A stretch of 32,160 bases of DNA from Desulfosporosinus sp. Sb-LF (GTDB taxonomy: Bacteria; Bacillota; Desulfitobacteriia; Desulfitobacteriales; Desulfitobacteriaceae). Under the pieces are notes generated by a model. That model ran no database searches. It worked only from the letters and a program-made list of their open reading frames with translations, and was not told the DNA's origin. The DNA lies in the NCBI RefSeq assembly GCF_004766055.1, contig NZ_SPQR01000022.1, positions 1-32,160 of the forward strand, given 5' to 3'. Made by a program: the position numbers and the translations under genes. This document shows positions 7,017 through 14,341 of the stretch, one piece after another; positions within the stretch are counted from its first letter, which is position 1, and each line of letters starts with the position of its first letter.

Positions 7017-7231
7017 ATTGCCATTTTTAGAGTTCTCGAGGGTTTGGATTATATTTTAGCCTCCTGAGTAAATAAATTAGATATGTAATACCAGAAGTTT
7101 AATTGCCCTAAGAAAGTGACTTGAAAATTGAAAGAGAATAAAATCTTGTGTTTATGGAAATATTAAGGAATGTCTTGGCATTTGAAAAAATATATTTCGC
7201 AGAAAAGTGCTTAGAGATTGGCCCAACCGAA

Positions 7232-7254
7232 ATATGACTTCAACTAAGTCATAT
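7232..7254. promoter_or_regulatory. Inverted repeat just before ytxC
   Basis: ATATGACTT (7232-7240) and AAGTCATAT (7246-7254) form a perfect 9-bp inverted repeat with a 5-base centre, ending ten bases before the ytxC RBS. It could be an operator or an RNA hairpin limiting ytxC translation. The rest of 7017-7277 is AT-rich with no gene and no convincing promoter. Confidence 0.45.
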
Positions 7255-7277
7255 ACTCTAGTATGGGAGGGGTGCCA

Positions 7278-8150
7278 GTGGAACATTCCGTGCAATTAGG
7301 AACGCAAAATTATCGGGAAAGTATATGTGATTGCTTACGCGAATTGCGTGATCAAGAACAACTTCCTTTGCAAATCGTTGAACAGCGGCAGGGAAAACGC
7401 TGGCTCATTCAATGTCAATTTCAAGACTCTTCGGCAGAGATGACAGAAAACGAAGATGTAGTTCAAAAAATTCATCGTTATTATTTGGCGAATGCTCTGG
7501 CGGAGACGATTTTAATTCATTGGGAGAAAGATTACGTAGCAGAGATACTTAAAAAGAATAATCAACTAAAGCGAGATAATAGGCAGAGGGTACTAAAAAA
7601 GGCTTTGGATTACTTGAATAGCGGCTTAGGGCAAGTTAAAGGATATCGAGTAAATAGAAAAACAAGCCTTGTTACGCAAATCTTAGGTTGCCTAGATCAT
7701 AGCTCGGTTTTCGATATTGAGGGATTTTTGCGTTTTCGTGCCCAGGATTATAAAGGAGAAGTGAAAAACGCTGTAGAATTTGCCATTGATGAGGACGTTA
7801 TCGAAAAGGAATACTTAGAGTTTATTCAATTATTGAAACGCTTTGTGGATAGTCAATCCCCTAATTTAGAAAGCTTACACGTCGGAATAACGTCAAAGGG
7901 TAAGTTCTATCTCTATAACAATGAGGGGGACAATGTAACCCATAAGTTTTTAGAGGACTACCAACTCGATAATGTTCATGAATTAGGGTATGAAGATCTA
8001 TTGATCAGCGCATTGATTGCGGTTGCACCTCGTCAAATTACACTACATATACGATACGACGGTTACGAAGACACGTTGCAAACTATTCAGAGTGTTTTCG
8101 GGGACCGTGTACGAAACTGTCCAGGTTGTTCTCTATGTGAAAAGTTTTGA
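7278..8150 (+). CDS. ytxC: YtxC-like sporulation-associated protein
   Basis: A 290-residue soluble protein matching in size, character and position the YtxC family, which lies immediately upstream of thrS in Bacillus and many spore formers. Its biochemical role is unknown; the family name comes from occurrence in sporulating bacteria. The sequence shows a charged helical middle (~85-135) and a C-terminal CPGCSLC motif that could bind metal. I chose GTG 7278 because GGGAGGGG lies five bases before it; the in-frame ATG at 7263 overlaps that RBS. Its stop codon lies inside the -35 box of the thrS promoter. The assignment rests on neighbourhood plus overall resemblance. Confidence 0.75.
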   Translation: MEHSVQLGTQNYRESICDCLRELRDQEQLPLQIVEQRQGKRWLIQCQFQDSSAEMTENEDVVQKIHRYYLANALAETILIHWEKDYVAEILKKNNQLKRDNRQRVLKKALDYLNSGLGQVKGYRVNRKTSLVTQILGCLDHSSVFDIEGFLRFRAQDYKGEVKNAVEFAIDEDVIEKEYLEFIQLLKRFVDSQSPNLESLHVGITSKGKFYLYNNEGDNVTHKFLEDYQLDNVHELGYEDLLISALIAVAPRQITLHIRYDGYEDTLQTIQSVFGDRVRNCPGCSLCEKF

Positions 8151-8176
8151 CAAATAAGTGAGTTCCTTGTTATACT
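8147..8176 (+). promoter_or_regulatory. Promoter of the thrS T-box transcript
   Basis: TTGACA (8147-8152), 18-base spacer, TATACT (8171-8176). The -35 box includes the TGA stop of ytxC. Confidence 0.82.
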
Positions 8177-8182
8177 ATGGAC

Positions 8183-8478
8183 AGGAATTGTGCCAATCTG
8201 CCAAGCAGATAGTTTGAGATAATATGTCAATATGATAAGAAAATCGTTGAAAGGGAGAGTACTCTGTTTTTTTGTGTAAGAGAGGGAATGCCTTGGCTGC
8301 AAGCATTTCTCACGAACGTACAGGAGAAAACCACCCTTGAGTGCTGGGCTGAAATAAGTAAGCTTTGCCGTACCCCGCGTTAAGGGAAATCGAGTGAAAG
8401 GCCTTTATTAGATGACCTTTTAATTGGGTGGAACCACGGGAGTAAACTCTCGTCCCTTGCAGGGACGAGAGTTTTATA
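8183..8478 (+). promoter_or_regulatory. T-box riboswitch, threonine-specific
   Basis: Stem I region with GGGAGAGTACTCTG and the AGAGAGGGAATG element, a specifier region AAACCACC (probable threonine codon ACC at 8330-8332), the T-box GGGTGGAACCACGGG (8426-8440) and a terminator CTCTCGTCCC/GGGACGAGAG (8448-8472) ending in T. Known mechanism: uncharged tRNA-Thr pairs with the specifier and with the T-box bulge, stabilising the antiterminator and allowing thrS transcription. Confidence 0.93.
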
Positions 8479-8547
8479 TTTTCCATTTATAAAGTAAACT
8501 TTTCAAGTGCCTCTTTTGCTTGTCAAATTTAGTAAGGAGTGATAATT

Positions 8548-10482
8548 ATGATTCAAGTTACCTTAAAAGATGGATCAATTCGCGAGGTAGAGCAAGGAAC
8601 AACCATCGGAGAATTAGCAGCTTCTATTTCTCGAGGATTGGCGAAGGTAGCTGTAGCAGGAAAGGTTAATGATAAGCTGAAGGACCTAGCCTATGGGCTT
8701 AGGGAAAATGCGGCTGTAGAGATTGTTACGATAGATAGTGAGGAAGGCTTAGATATACTGCGACATTCCACGTCACACTTGATGGCTCAAGCCGTAGGAA
8801 ATCTATTTCCAGGGACAAAGCTTGGTTTTGGACCGACGATTGCTAAAGGATTTTATTACGACTTTGATTCCGAACATGTCTTTACTCCAGAGGATTTGGC
8901 GCTTATTGAGAAGGAAATGAGTCGCCTGGTAAAGGAGAAGTATTCTTACGAACGCCGAGAAGTGTCTCGAGAAGAGGCGTTAACGTACTTTGGTGACCTA
9001 GGGGAAAAATACAAGGTGGAACTTATTGAGGGTCTCCCAGACGATGTTGCAATTTCACTATATACTCAAGGAAATTTCACAGACCTTTGCGCAGGACCTC
9101 ATCTGCCTTCAACGGCTAGTATTAAGGCCTTCAAGCTCATGAGCCTAGCGGGTGCATATTGGCGGGGGAACGAGAAGAATAAAATGCTTCAACGTATCTA
9201 TGGAACTGCCTTTTCTAAGCCTTCCGAACTTGAAGATCATCTGTTTAAGCTGGAAGAAGCCAAACGACGTGACCATCGTAAACTCGGCTTAGAGCTGGAT
9301 CTTTTTAGTTTACACGAAGAAGGACCTGGTTTTCCGTTCTTCCATCCAAAAGGCATGATCTTACGTAATGCGCTGGAGGATTTCTGGCGACAGGAACACC
9401 GTAGACGCGGCTATCAGGAGATTAAGACTCCAATCATCCTCAATCGCTCGATGTGGGAACAATCTGGGCACTGGGATCATTACAAAGAAAACATGTATTT
9501 CACTGAAATTGATGACCAGGATTATGCTGTGAAGCCCATGAATTGTCCAGGCGGTATGATCATGTATAAAACAAAAATGCGCAGTTATCGAGATCTTCCA
9601 CTTCGTGTAGGGGAACTGGGACTTGTACATCGCCATGAACTTTCGGGTGCACTCCATGGTTTACTACGGGTTCGAAACTTTACCCAAGATGATGCGCACC
9701 TCTTTATGCTTCCATCCCAAATCAAGGAAGAATTAATCGGGGTTATTGAACTGGTGGACTATTTCTACAAAGTATTTGGGTTTGAGTATAAGGTGGAATT
9801 ATCGACCCGTCCTGAGGATTCCATGGGTTCGGATGAAGACTGGGAAACGGCAACCAAGGCTCTCCAGGGAGCATTAGAGGACAAAGGGATTGATTACAAC
9901 ATTAATCCAGGTGATGGAGCGTTCTATGGACCTAAGATTGATTTTCATGTGAAGGATTGTCTCGATCGAACATGGCAATGCGGAACGATCCAACTGGATT
10001 TCCAAATGCCGGAAAAATTCGACTTAAATTATATTGGAGAAGACGGCCAAAAACATCGGCCTGTGATGATTCACCGGGTCGTCTATGGAAGTATCGAACG
10101 ATTCATCGCACTACTGACAGAACACTATGCAGGGGCTTTTCCTGTCTGGCTGGCGCCCATTCAAGTCCGTATCCTTCCGGTCAGTGAACGGCATCATGAG
10201 TATGCAAAAACCCTGGCCTCCCGTCTGAATGACCTGGATATAAGGGTAGAAGCGGATGAACGCAAAGAAAAGATTGGCTATAAGATCAGGGAAGCTCAAA
10301 CTGAAAAAATCCCATATACGTTAGTTGTCGGGGATCAGGAAGCTGAATCCAATAGTGTGGCAGTCCGAAGGTACGGGCAAGGTGATGTTGGAGAAAGGGT
10401 GACCGTTGAGGAGTTTATTGCCCTCGTCCAAGAAGAGGTTAAGAGCAAAAGAATTCTAAAAATTAGTCCCAAGGAAGCCTAA
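8548..10482 (+). CDS. thrS: Threonyl-tRNA synthetase
   Basis: Full-length class II ThrRS of 644 residues. Order: TGS domain (1-62), editing domain (63-225) with the HSTSH pair and the LCAGPH motif, catalytic core (~240-535) and anticodon-binding domain (~540-640). Zinc ligands are in the expected places: C333 in MNCPGGM, H384 in DDAHLF and H509 in MIHR. The editing residues imply removal of mischarged serine. I chose ATG 8548, preceded by AAGGAGTGAT; a GTG at 8539 would lie inside this RBS. Expression depends on the T-box leader upstream. No terminator is visible directly after the gene, so some read-through toward infC is possible. Confidence 0.98.
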   Translation: MIQVTLKDGSIREVEQGTTIGELAASISRGLAKVAVAGKVNDKLKDLAYGLRENAAVEIVTIDSEEGLDILRHSTSHLMAQAVGNLFPGTKLGFGPTIAKGFYYDFDSEHVFTPEDLALIEKEMSRLVKEKYSYERREVSREEALTYFGDLGEKYKVELIEGLPDDVAISLYTQGNFTDLCAGPHLPSTASIKAFKLMSLAGAYWRGNEKNKMLQRIYGTAFSKPSELEDHLFKLEEAKRRDHRKLGLELDLFSLHEEGPGFPFFHPKGMILRNALEDFWRQEHRRRGYQEIKTPIILNRSMWEQSGHWDHYKENMYFTEIDDQDYAVKPMNCPGGMIMYKTKMRSYRDLPLRVGELGLVHRHELSGALHGLLRVRNFTQDDAHLFMLPSQIKEELIGVIELVDYFYKVFGFEYKVELSTRPEDSMGSDEDWETATKALQGALEDKGIDYNINPGDGAFYGPKIDFHVKDCLDRTWQCGTIQLDFQMPEKFDLNYIGEDGQKHRPVMIHRVVYGSIERFIALLTEHYAGAFPVWLAPIQVRILPVSERHHEYAKTLASRLNDLDIRVEADERKEKIGYKIREAQTEKIPYTLVVGDQEAESNSVAVRRYGQGDVGERVTVEEFIALVQEEVKSKRILKISPKEA

Positions 10483-10559
10483 GACAGAATAGGATGGGAA
10501 AACCTCAAGTATTGTTAATAGTAGCTGGCAAACTGTTTTAGGGGAATGGGAACAGGGGA

Positions 10560-10575
10560 TTGTGATAATATCACA
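10560..10575. promoter_or_regulatory. Palindromic operator-like site upstream of infC
   Basis: TGTGATAATATCACA is a perfect odd palindrome (10561-10575), preceded by T. The TGTGA/TCACA half-sites resemble those of CRP/FNR or Rex proteins, but the spacer is 5 bases and not 6. It lies ~40 bases upstream of the infC -35 box, where an activator or a repressor could act. Confidence 0.45.
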
Positions 10576-10615
10576 GAACAACAACAGGCATGTTAAGAAC
10601 GAATGTTGATAGTTG

Positions 10616-10644
10616 TTGACATGAGGGAATTTTTGAGGTAAGAT
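10616..10644 (+). promoter_or_regulatory. Promoter of infC-rpmI-rplT
   Basis: TTGACA (10616-10621), 17-base spacer, TAAGAT (10639-10644). The predicted start (~10651) lies at the beginning of the L20 leader. Confidence 0.75.
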
Positions 10645-10650
10645 ATTCGT

Positions 10651-10775
10651 TGTCAAGTAGAAGCCATCCGCTTCTCACCTTACGGCATTTGTCGGTATGG
10701 TATCTTCTGGTCCTGAGCTTAGTGTGTGCTCTTGATTGTTTAGAAGACGGGTGGTGATTCACCCGTCTTTTTTCT
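10651..10775 (+). promoter_or_regulatory. L20 leader (ribosomal protein autoregulation)
   Basis: The leader holds the hairpin GAAGC/GCTTC followed by TCACCTTACGGC, characteristic of L20 leaders, and ends in a terminator AGACGGGTG/CACCCGTCT (10744-10767) with six T. In Bacillus, excess L20 binds such a leader, which mimics its 23S site, and promotes premature termination. The operon order infC-rpmI-rplT fits this. The assignment is by motif and position, not by covariance search. Confidence 0.8.
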
Positions 10776-10808
10776 ATTACGTTGAAATTTTAATGGGGGT
10801 GGTTTCTT

Positions 10809-11324
10809 ATTAGCAAGGACTTAAGACTAAATGACGAAATCCGGGTGCGGGATGTTCGTCTCGTCGGTGAAGAGGGAGAACAACTCGGGATTATGACGGC
10901 TCGAGATGCCTTGAGCCTCGCTGTCGAGAAGTCTTTAGATCTCGTCGAGATTGCGCCGACGGCCAAACCGCCGGTCTGCAAACTTATGGACTATGGAAAG
11001 TATAAGTATGAGCAGGCTAAGCGAGATAAAGAGGCTCGCAAGAAACAAAAGAACATGGAAATCAAAGAAGTCAAATTGCGTCCGAACATTGAGGATCATG
11101 ACTTCGAAACAAAAGCCCGTAATGCCCAACGCTTTTTGATTGATGGGGATAAGGTTAAGGTAACCATCATGTTCCGGGGGCGGGAGGTTACCCACCCTGA
11201 GTTGGGAAAAGCACTATGTGTAAGACTCGCTGAATTCTGCAAAGCAGAGTCTACTGTAGAGCGCGAACCAAAACTCGAGGGGCGCAATATGATTATGATT
11301 CTAGCTACGATCAAGCACGACTAA
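10809..11324 (+). CDS. infC: Translation initiation factor IF-3, rare ATT start
   Basis: IF-3 (171 residues) binds the 30S subunit, checks start-codon pairing and keeps subunits apart. The usual N-terminus [19 protein letters not shown] is encoded from an ATT codon at 10809, preceded by GGGGGTGG; the first in-frame ATG (10845) would cut off twelve conserved residues. Non-standard ATT/AUU starts are known for infC and allow IF-3 to lower its own synthesis. The N-domain (~1-75), the lysine-rich linker (~65-90, [12 protein letters not shown]) and the C-domain with [12 protein letters not shown] are all present. First gene of the operon with rpmI and rplT. Confidence 0.96.
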   Translation: MSKDLRLNDEIRVRDVRLVGEEGEQLGIMTARDALSLAVEKSLDLVEIAPTAKPPVCKLMDYGKYKYEQAKRDKEARKKQKNMEIKEVKLRPNIEDHDFETKARNAQRFLIDGDKVKVTIMFRGREVTHPELGKALCVRLAEFCKAESTVEREPKLEGRNMIMILATIKHD

Positions 11325-11346
11325 TACCGAGAGGGGGATTACTCAA

Positions 11347-11544
11347 ATGCCAAAAATGAAAACCCACCGTGGCGCAGCAAAGCGCTTTAAGAAAACAGGA
11401 ACCGGTAAAATTGTCCGTATGCATGGATATACAAGCCACATGCTAGAGAAAAAATCGCCGAAGGCGAAACGGAATTTGCGCCAATCAGTAGTTATGCACA
11501 AATCTGATGCAAAACGGATTGCTAATCTAATCGCCTATCTATAA
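11347..11544 (+). CDS. rpmI: Ribosomal protein L35
   Basis: The 65-residue, strongly basic product has the L35 signature [22 protein letters not shown] and full family length. It binds 23S rRNA late in 50S assembly. RBS GAGAGGGGG precedes the ATG. It lies 22 bases after infC and 27 before rplT, as in most bacteria. Confidence 0.98.
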   Translation: MPKMKTHRGAAKRFKKTGTGKIVRMHGYTSHMLEKKSPKAKRNLRQSVVMHKSDAKRIANLIAYL

Positions 11545-11571
11545 TATTTGAGCTAAAAGGAGGTCTTCGGG

Positions 11572-11931
11572 ATGTCCCGTGTAAAAAAAGGCGTAACGAA
11601 ACATCAACGCCATAAGAAAATATTAAAATTAGCAAAAGGATATCGTGGGTCAAAAAGTAAGCTTTTCCGCCCAGCGAATGAGCAAGTTCTGAAATCGTTA
11701 GCTTATTCTTATGCTCACAGAAAAGATAATAAATCGAACTTCCGTAAGCTTTGGATCGCTAGAATTAACGCCGCTGCTCGCATGAATGGCATGTCTTATA
11801 GCCGCATGATGAATGGCCTTAAGAAAGCGGGAGTTTCTGTTAATCGTAAGATATTAGCAGAACTCGCAATTAGCGACGCTGCAGCGTTTACAGAATTCGT
11901 TAATGTTGCTAAAGTACAAATCAACGGATAA
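11572..11931 (+). CDS. rplT: Ribosomal protein L20
   Basis: The 119-residue, basic L20 protein has a long N-terminal helix region ([20 protein letters not shown]) and the globular C-domain with [18 protein letters not shown]. It nucleates 50S assembly on 23S rRNA and, in Firmicutes, represses its own operon through the leader at 10651-10775. RBS AAAGGAGGTC is excellent. A terminator follows at once, closing the operon. Confidence 0.98.
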   Translation: MSRVKKGVTKHQRHKKILKLAKGYRGSKSKLFRPANEQVLKSLAYSYAHRKDNKSNFRKLWIARINAAARMNGMSYSRMMNGLKKAGVSVNRKILAELAISDAAAFTEFVNVAKVQING

Positions 11932-11935
11932 GTAG

Positions 11936-11961
11936 AGAGGGTGCGTTAGCACCCTCTTTTT
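11936..11961 (+). terminator. Terminator of infC-rpmI-rplT
   Basis: AGAGGGTGC (11936-11944), GTTA loop, GCACCCTCT (11949-11957), then a T-run. Perfect 9-bp stem. Confidence 0.92.
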
Positions 11962-12019
11962 ATAATACTAGTTCCTTAGAGTTATCACGATACCTGGCCA
12001 TCCCGACGCCTAGCCATCC

Positions 12020-12093
12020 ATGGCGGTGTTCTAATCTCGAACATCTTTGCTCGAGTTATGGCTGTGTTAACCCCGAACATCCTTGTCTGGGTC
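12020..12093 (+). repeat. Two tandem hairpin-forming repeats before the methyltransferase gene
   Basis: Unit 1 (12020-12057) and unit 2 (12058-12093) start with ATGGCGGTGTT and ATGGCTGTGTT and share CGAACATC and TTG; about 27 of 36 aligned positions agree. Unit 1 can form CTCGA/TCGAG (12036-12040 with 12051-12055). At the homologous positions in unit 2 the pairs are C-G, C-G (replacing U-A), C-G and G-U, so pairing is kept despite change. A shorter echo (CTGGCCATCC, CTAGCCATCC) lies just upstream. Confidence 0.6.
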
Positions 12094-12150
12094 ATGACCT
12101 GGGAACAAGTGCAGCGAGCGAGTATTCACGCTCTCATGGAGGTAGCATGG

Positions 12151-12945
12151 ATGATCGAATCTTTACAGAATGAGCAGGTAAAATATGTAGCTTCTCTGCA
12201 GCGGCGTAAAGCGCGTGAGGAGGCACAACTGTTTGTAGTTGAAGGCTGGCGGTTTGTCGAAGAAGCGTTGAGCAGAAATGCTCCGATAAAGAAGATCTAT
12301 GTTTGCCCAGAACGCAGTCCTCTTGACTGGCAGTTAATTCTCAATAGGTTGCATGAACGAAGCATCCCTTTTGAAGAAGTCGATGAACGTGTTCTGCGTA
12401 AGATGAGTGCAACAGAAGAACCGCAAGGAATATTAGCGGTTGTTCGGCAAACGGGTTATTCATGGTTAGACATACATATTGACAGGCATTCAGTGTTACT
12501 TATAGTAGACGGTGTTCAGGATCCAGGAAATTTAGGGACTATTCTACGCACAGCGTTGGCTGCAGGAGTTCGTAATGTTTGTTTGACACCGGGGACTGTT
12601 GATTTATATAATCCTAAGGTGTTACGAAGTACAATGGGTGCTCTCTTTTCCTTAATCCTCCTGCCCGATAAGCAACCAGAAGATATTTTAAACTTTTGTC
12701 GTGACAGAGGCTTGCGCGTCTTAGTGGGAGATATTGAGGGAAGTTCTCTTTATCGCACAAGATTAACAGCTGGTCCGCTTGCCCTTGTCGTCGGAAACGA
12801 AGGAAAGGGCCCGTCTCTATCCTTTCGGAGTGCAGATATTCAGCGCGTGACTATTCCAATGGCTCAAGATGTGGAATCTCTTAATGTCGCGATGGCTACA
12901 GGCATTTTGCTTTACGAAATAGTTCGTCAGAGGGATTTCTTGTAA
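12151..12945 (+). CDS. TrmH/SpoU-family RNA 2'-O-methyltransferase (YsgA-like)
   Basis: The 264-residue protein has the SpoU substrate-binding N-domain (~1-95; VVEGWRFVEEAL) and a knotted SPOUT catalytic domain. All three motifs are visible: DGVQDPGNLGTILRTA (motif 1), LVVGNEGKGPS (motif 2) and IPMAQDVESLNVAMATGILLYE (motif 3). It methylates a ribose 2'-OH in rRNA or tRNA using SAM; the exact site is unknown. It occupies the place of ysgA between rplT and pheS in Bacillus. ATG 12151 is preceded by GGAGGT with seven bases between; the longer reading frame from 12058 starts inside the tandem repeats and lacks an RBS. Its stop lies in the -35 box of the pheS promoter. Confidence 0.9.
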   Translation: MIESLQNEQVKYVASLQRRKAREEAQLFVVEGWRFVEEALSRNAPIKKIYVCPERSPLDWQLILNRLHERSIPFEEVDERVLRKMSATEEPQGILAVVRQTGYSWLDIHIDRHSVLLIVDGVQDPGNLGTILRTALAAGVRNVCLTPGTVDLYNPKVLRSTMGALFSLILLPDKQPEDILNFCRDRGLRVLVGDIEGSSLYRTRLTAGPLALVVGNEGKGPSLSFRSADIQRVTIPMAQDVESLNVAMATGILLYEIVRQRDFL

Positions 12946-12968
12946 AACGCTGTAGAGAATGCTATAAT
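12940..12968 (+). promoter_or_regulatory. Promoter of the pheST T-box transcript
   Basis: TTGTAA (12940-12945), 17-base spacer, TATAAT (12963-12968). The -35 box contains the TAA stop of the methyltransferase gene. Confidence 0.82.
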
Positions 12969-12974
12969 TTTCTG

Positions 12975-13258
12975 TGAACATGCAATAGGTTAAAGTTAAA
13001 ATCAATAGTAATGCGATGATCGGGTTAAAAGAGTGTTTTCTTTTCAGGGAGGCCTGGCCAAAGACTGTGAGCCGGCTAAGAAAGTACCCACCTCGTTTAA
13101 TTAGGAGGTTCAATTTCGCCTGGGAGTGGTCTGCTGATCTGTAGGTAGGCCCGGTTTCCACCGTTACATGGAGCTTGAGTGTGGCTAATGTAGTCAAACT
13201 AGGGTGGTACCACGAGATAATAGACTCTCGTCCCTTTCCAGGGGCGGGTGTCTTTTTT
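12975..13258 (+). promoter_or_regulatory. T-box riboswitch, phenylalanine-specific
   Basis: Stem I with AGGGAGGCCTGGCC and AAGAAAGTACCC, specifier region CAATTTCGCC (probable Phe codon TTC at 13115-13117), T-box AGGGTGGTACCACGAG (13201-13216) and a terminator GACTCTCGTCCC/GGGGCGGGTGTC (13223-13252, one mismatch) with seven T. Uncharged tRNA-Phe, one gene for which lies at 3177 in this window, should open it. Confidence 0.93.
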
Positions 13259-13306
13259 TATCGGCTTGGCCAGAGTGACATATGGATTTGGAAAGGATGG
13301 TTGACC

Positions 13307-14329
13307 TTGAAGAACGAAATACAACGCATCGGTGAAGAGACATTACGAGTTCTGAAGGAGCTGGATAGGCCTGAAGCGCTCCAAGAACTCAAAGTGAAGG
13401 TCCTTGGAAAAAAGGGAACCTTAACAGCAATGCTCCGCAAAATGGGTAGCTTGAGTATTGAGGAACGGCCAATTATGGGACAAGTTGTCAATGAAGTACG
13501 TAGCCGTCTAGAACAAGCGTGGGAAGAGCGTAGTGCGGAACTGGATACGATGGCATTACAGAAACGTTTGGACACGGAACGCATTGATATTACGTTACCG
13601 GGCCTTCGTATCCCGCGTGGACATTATCATCCTCTCACACAGGTCATGGAAGAGATTGAAGACATCTTTTTGGGTATGGGATTTCAAATTGCTGAAGGAC
13701 CGGAAATCGAGTCAGATTACTACAACTTTGAAGCGCTTAATCTTCCCAAGGAACATCCGGCCCGCGAAATGCAAGATTCCTTTTATATTACAGAGGAAAT
13801 TCTACTTCGAACCCAAACTTCTCCTGTTCAAATTCGAACGATGGAGAAGCTTCATCCTAACCTTCCAGTGAAAATTATTGCTCCAGGGAAGGTCTATCGG
13901 AATGATGACGATGCGACGCATTCTCCGATGTTCCACCAGGTGGAGGGTCTAGTTGTAGACCATGGGATTCGCATGTCAGACCTCAAGGGGATTCTGTTAA
14001 ACTTCTCTCGCGAAATGTTTGGCGAATCGAGAGAAATTCGTTTAAGGCCAAGCTTTTTCCCGTTCACTGAGCCAAGCGCTGAAGTTGATGTTTCCTGCAT
14101 GCTTTGTGGAGGAGCGGGATGTCGGCTCTGCAAAGGAAGCGGTTGGATCGAAATATTGGGATCGGGTATGGTTCATCCTAAGGTTTTAGAAATGGGTGGA
14201 TATAATCCGAAGGAAGTCACCGGATTTGCTTTCGGTATGGGGGTGGAGCGTATTGCTATGCTGAAATTCGGAATTGAAGATATGAGACTCTTATTCGATA
14301 ACGATTTGCGCTTTTTGCAGCAGTTTTAA
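13307..14329 (+). CDS. pheS: Phenylalanyl-tRNA synthetase alpha subunit
   Basis: Catalytic alpha subunit (340 residues) of the alpha2-beta2 PheRS. N-terminal coiled coil (~1-85) with [18 protein letters not shown], then the class II core: motif 2 [20 protein letters not shown], the cysteine-rich insert [22 protein letters not shown] and motif 3 [23 protein letters not shown] chose TTG 13307: it gives a product whose first residues line up with Bacillus PheS and has AAAGGA ten bases upstream. TTG 13301 is an alternative with short spacing. Any earlier start would fall within the T-box terminator. pheT follows after 12 bases. Confidence 0.97.
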   Translation: MKNEIQRIGEETLRVLKELDRPEALQELKVKVLGKKGTLTAMLRKMGSLSIEERPIMGQVVNEVRSRLEQAWEERSAELDTMALQKRLDTERIDITLPGLRIPRGHYHPLTQVMEEIEDIFLGMGFQIAEGPEIESDYYNFEALNLPKEHPAREMQDSFYITEEILLRTQTSPVQIRTMEKLHPNLPVKIIAPGKVYRNDDDATHSPMFHQVEGLVVDHGIRMSDLKGILLNFSREMFGESREIRLRPSFFPFTEPSAEVDVSCMLCGGAGCRLCKGSGWIEILGSGMVHPKVLEMGGYNPKEVTGFAFGMGVERIAMLKFGIEDMRLLFDNDLRFLQQF

Positions 14330-14341
14330 GGGGGGGAAATC

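Noticed and set aside
12058-12150. Longer methyltransferase reading frame from ATG 12058
   Set aside because: It starts within a tandem repeat, has no RBS, and the family N-terminus begins at 12151 behind GGAGGT.
13175-13306. Longer pheS reading frame starting at GTG 13175
   Set aside because: This part is the T-box and its terminator; the extra residues have no counterpart in PheS proteins.
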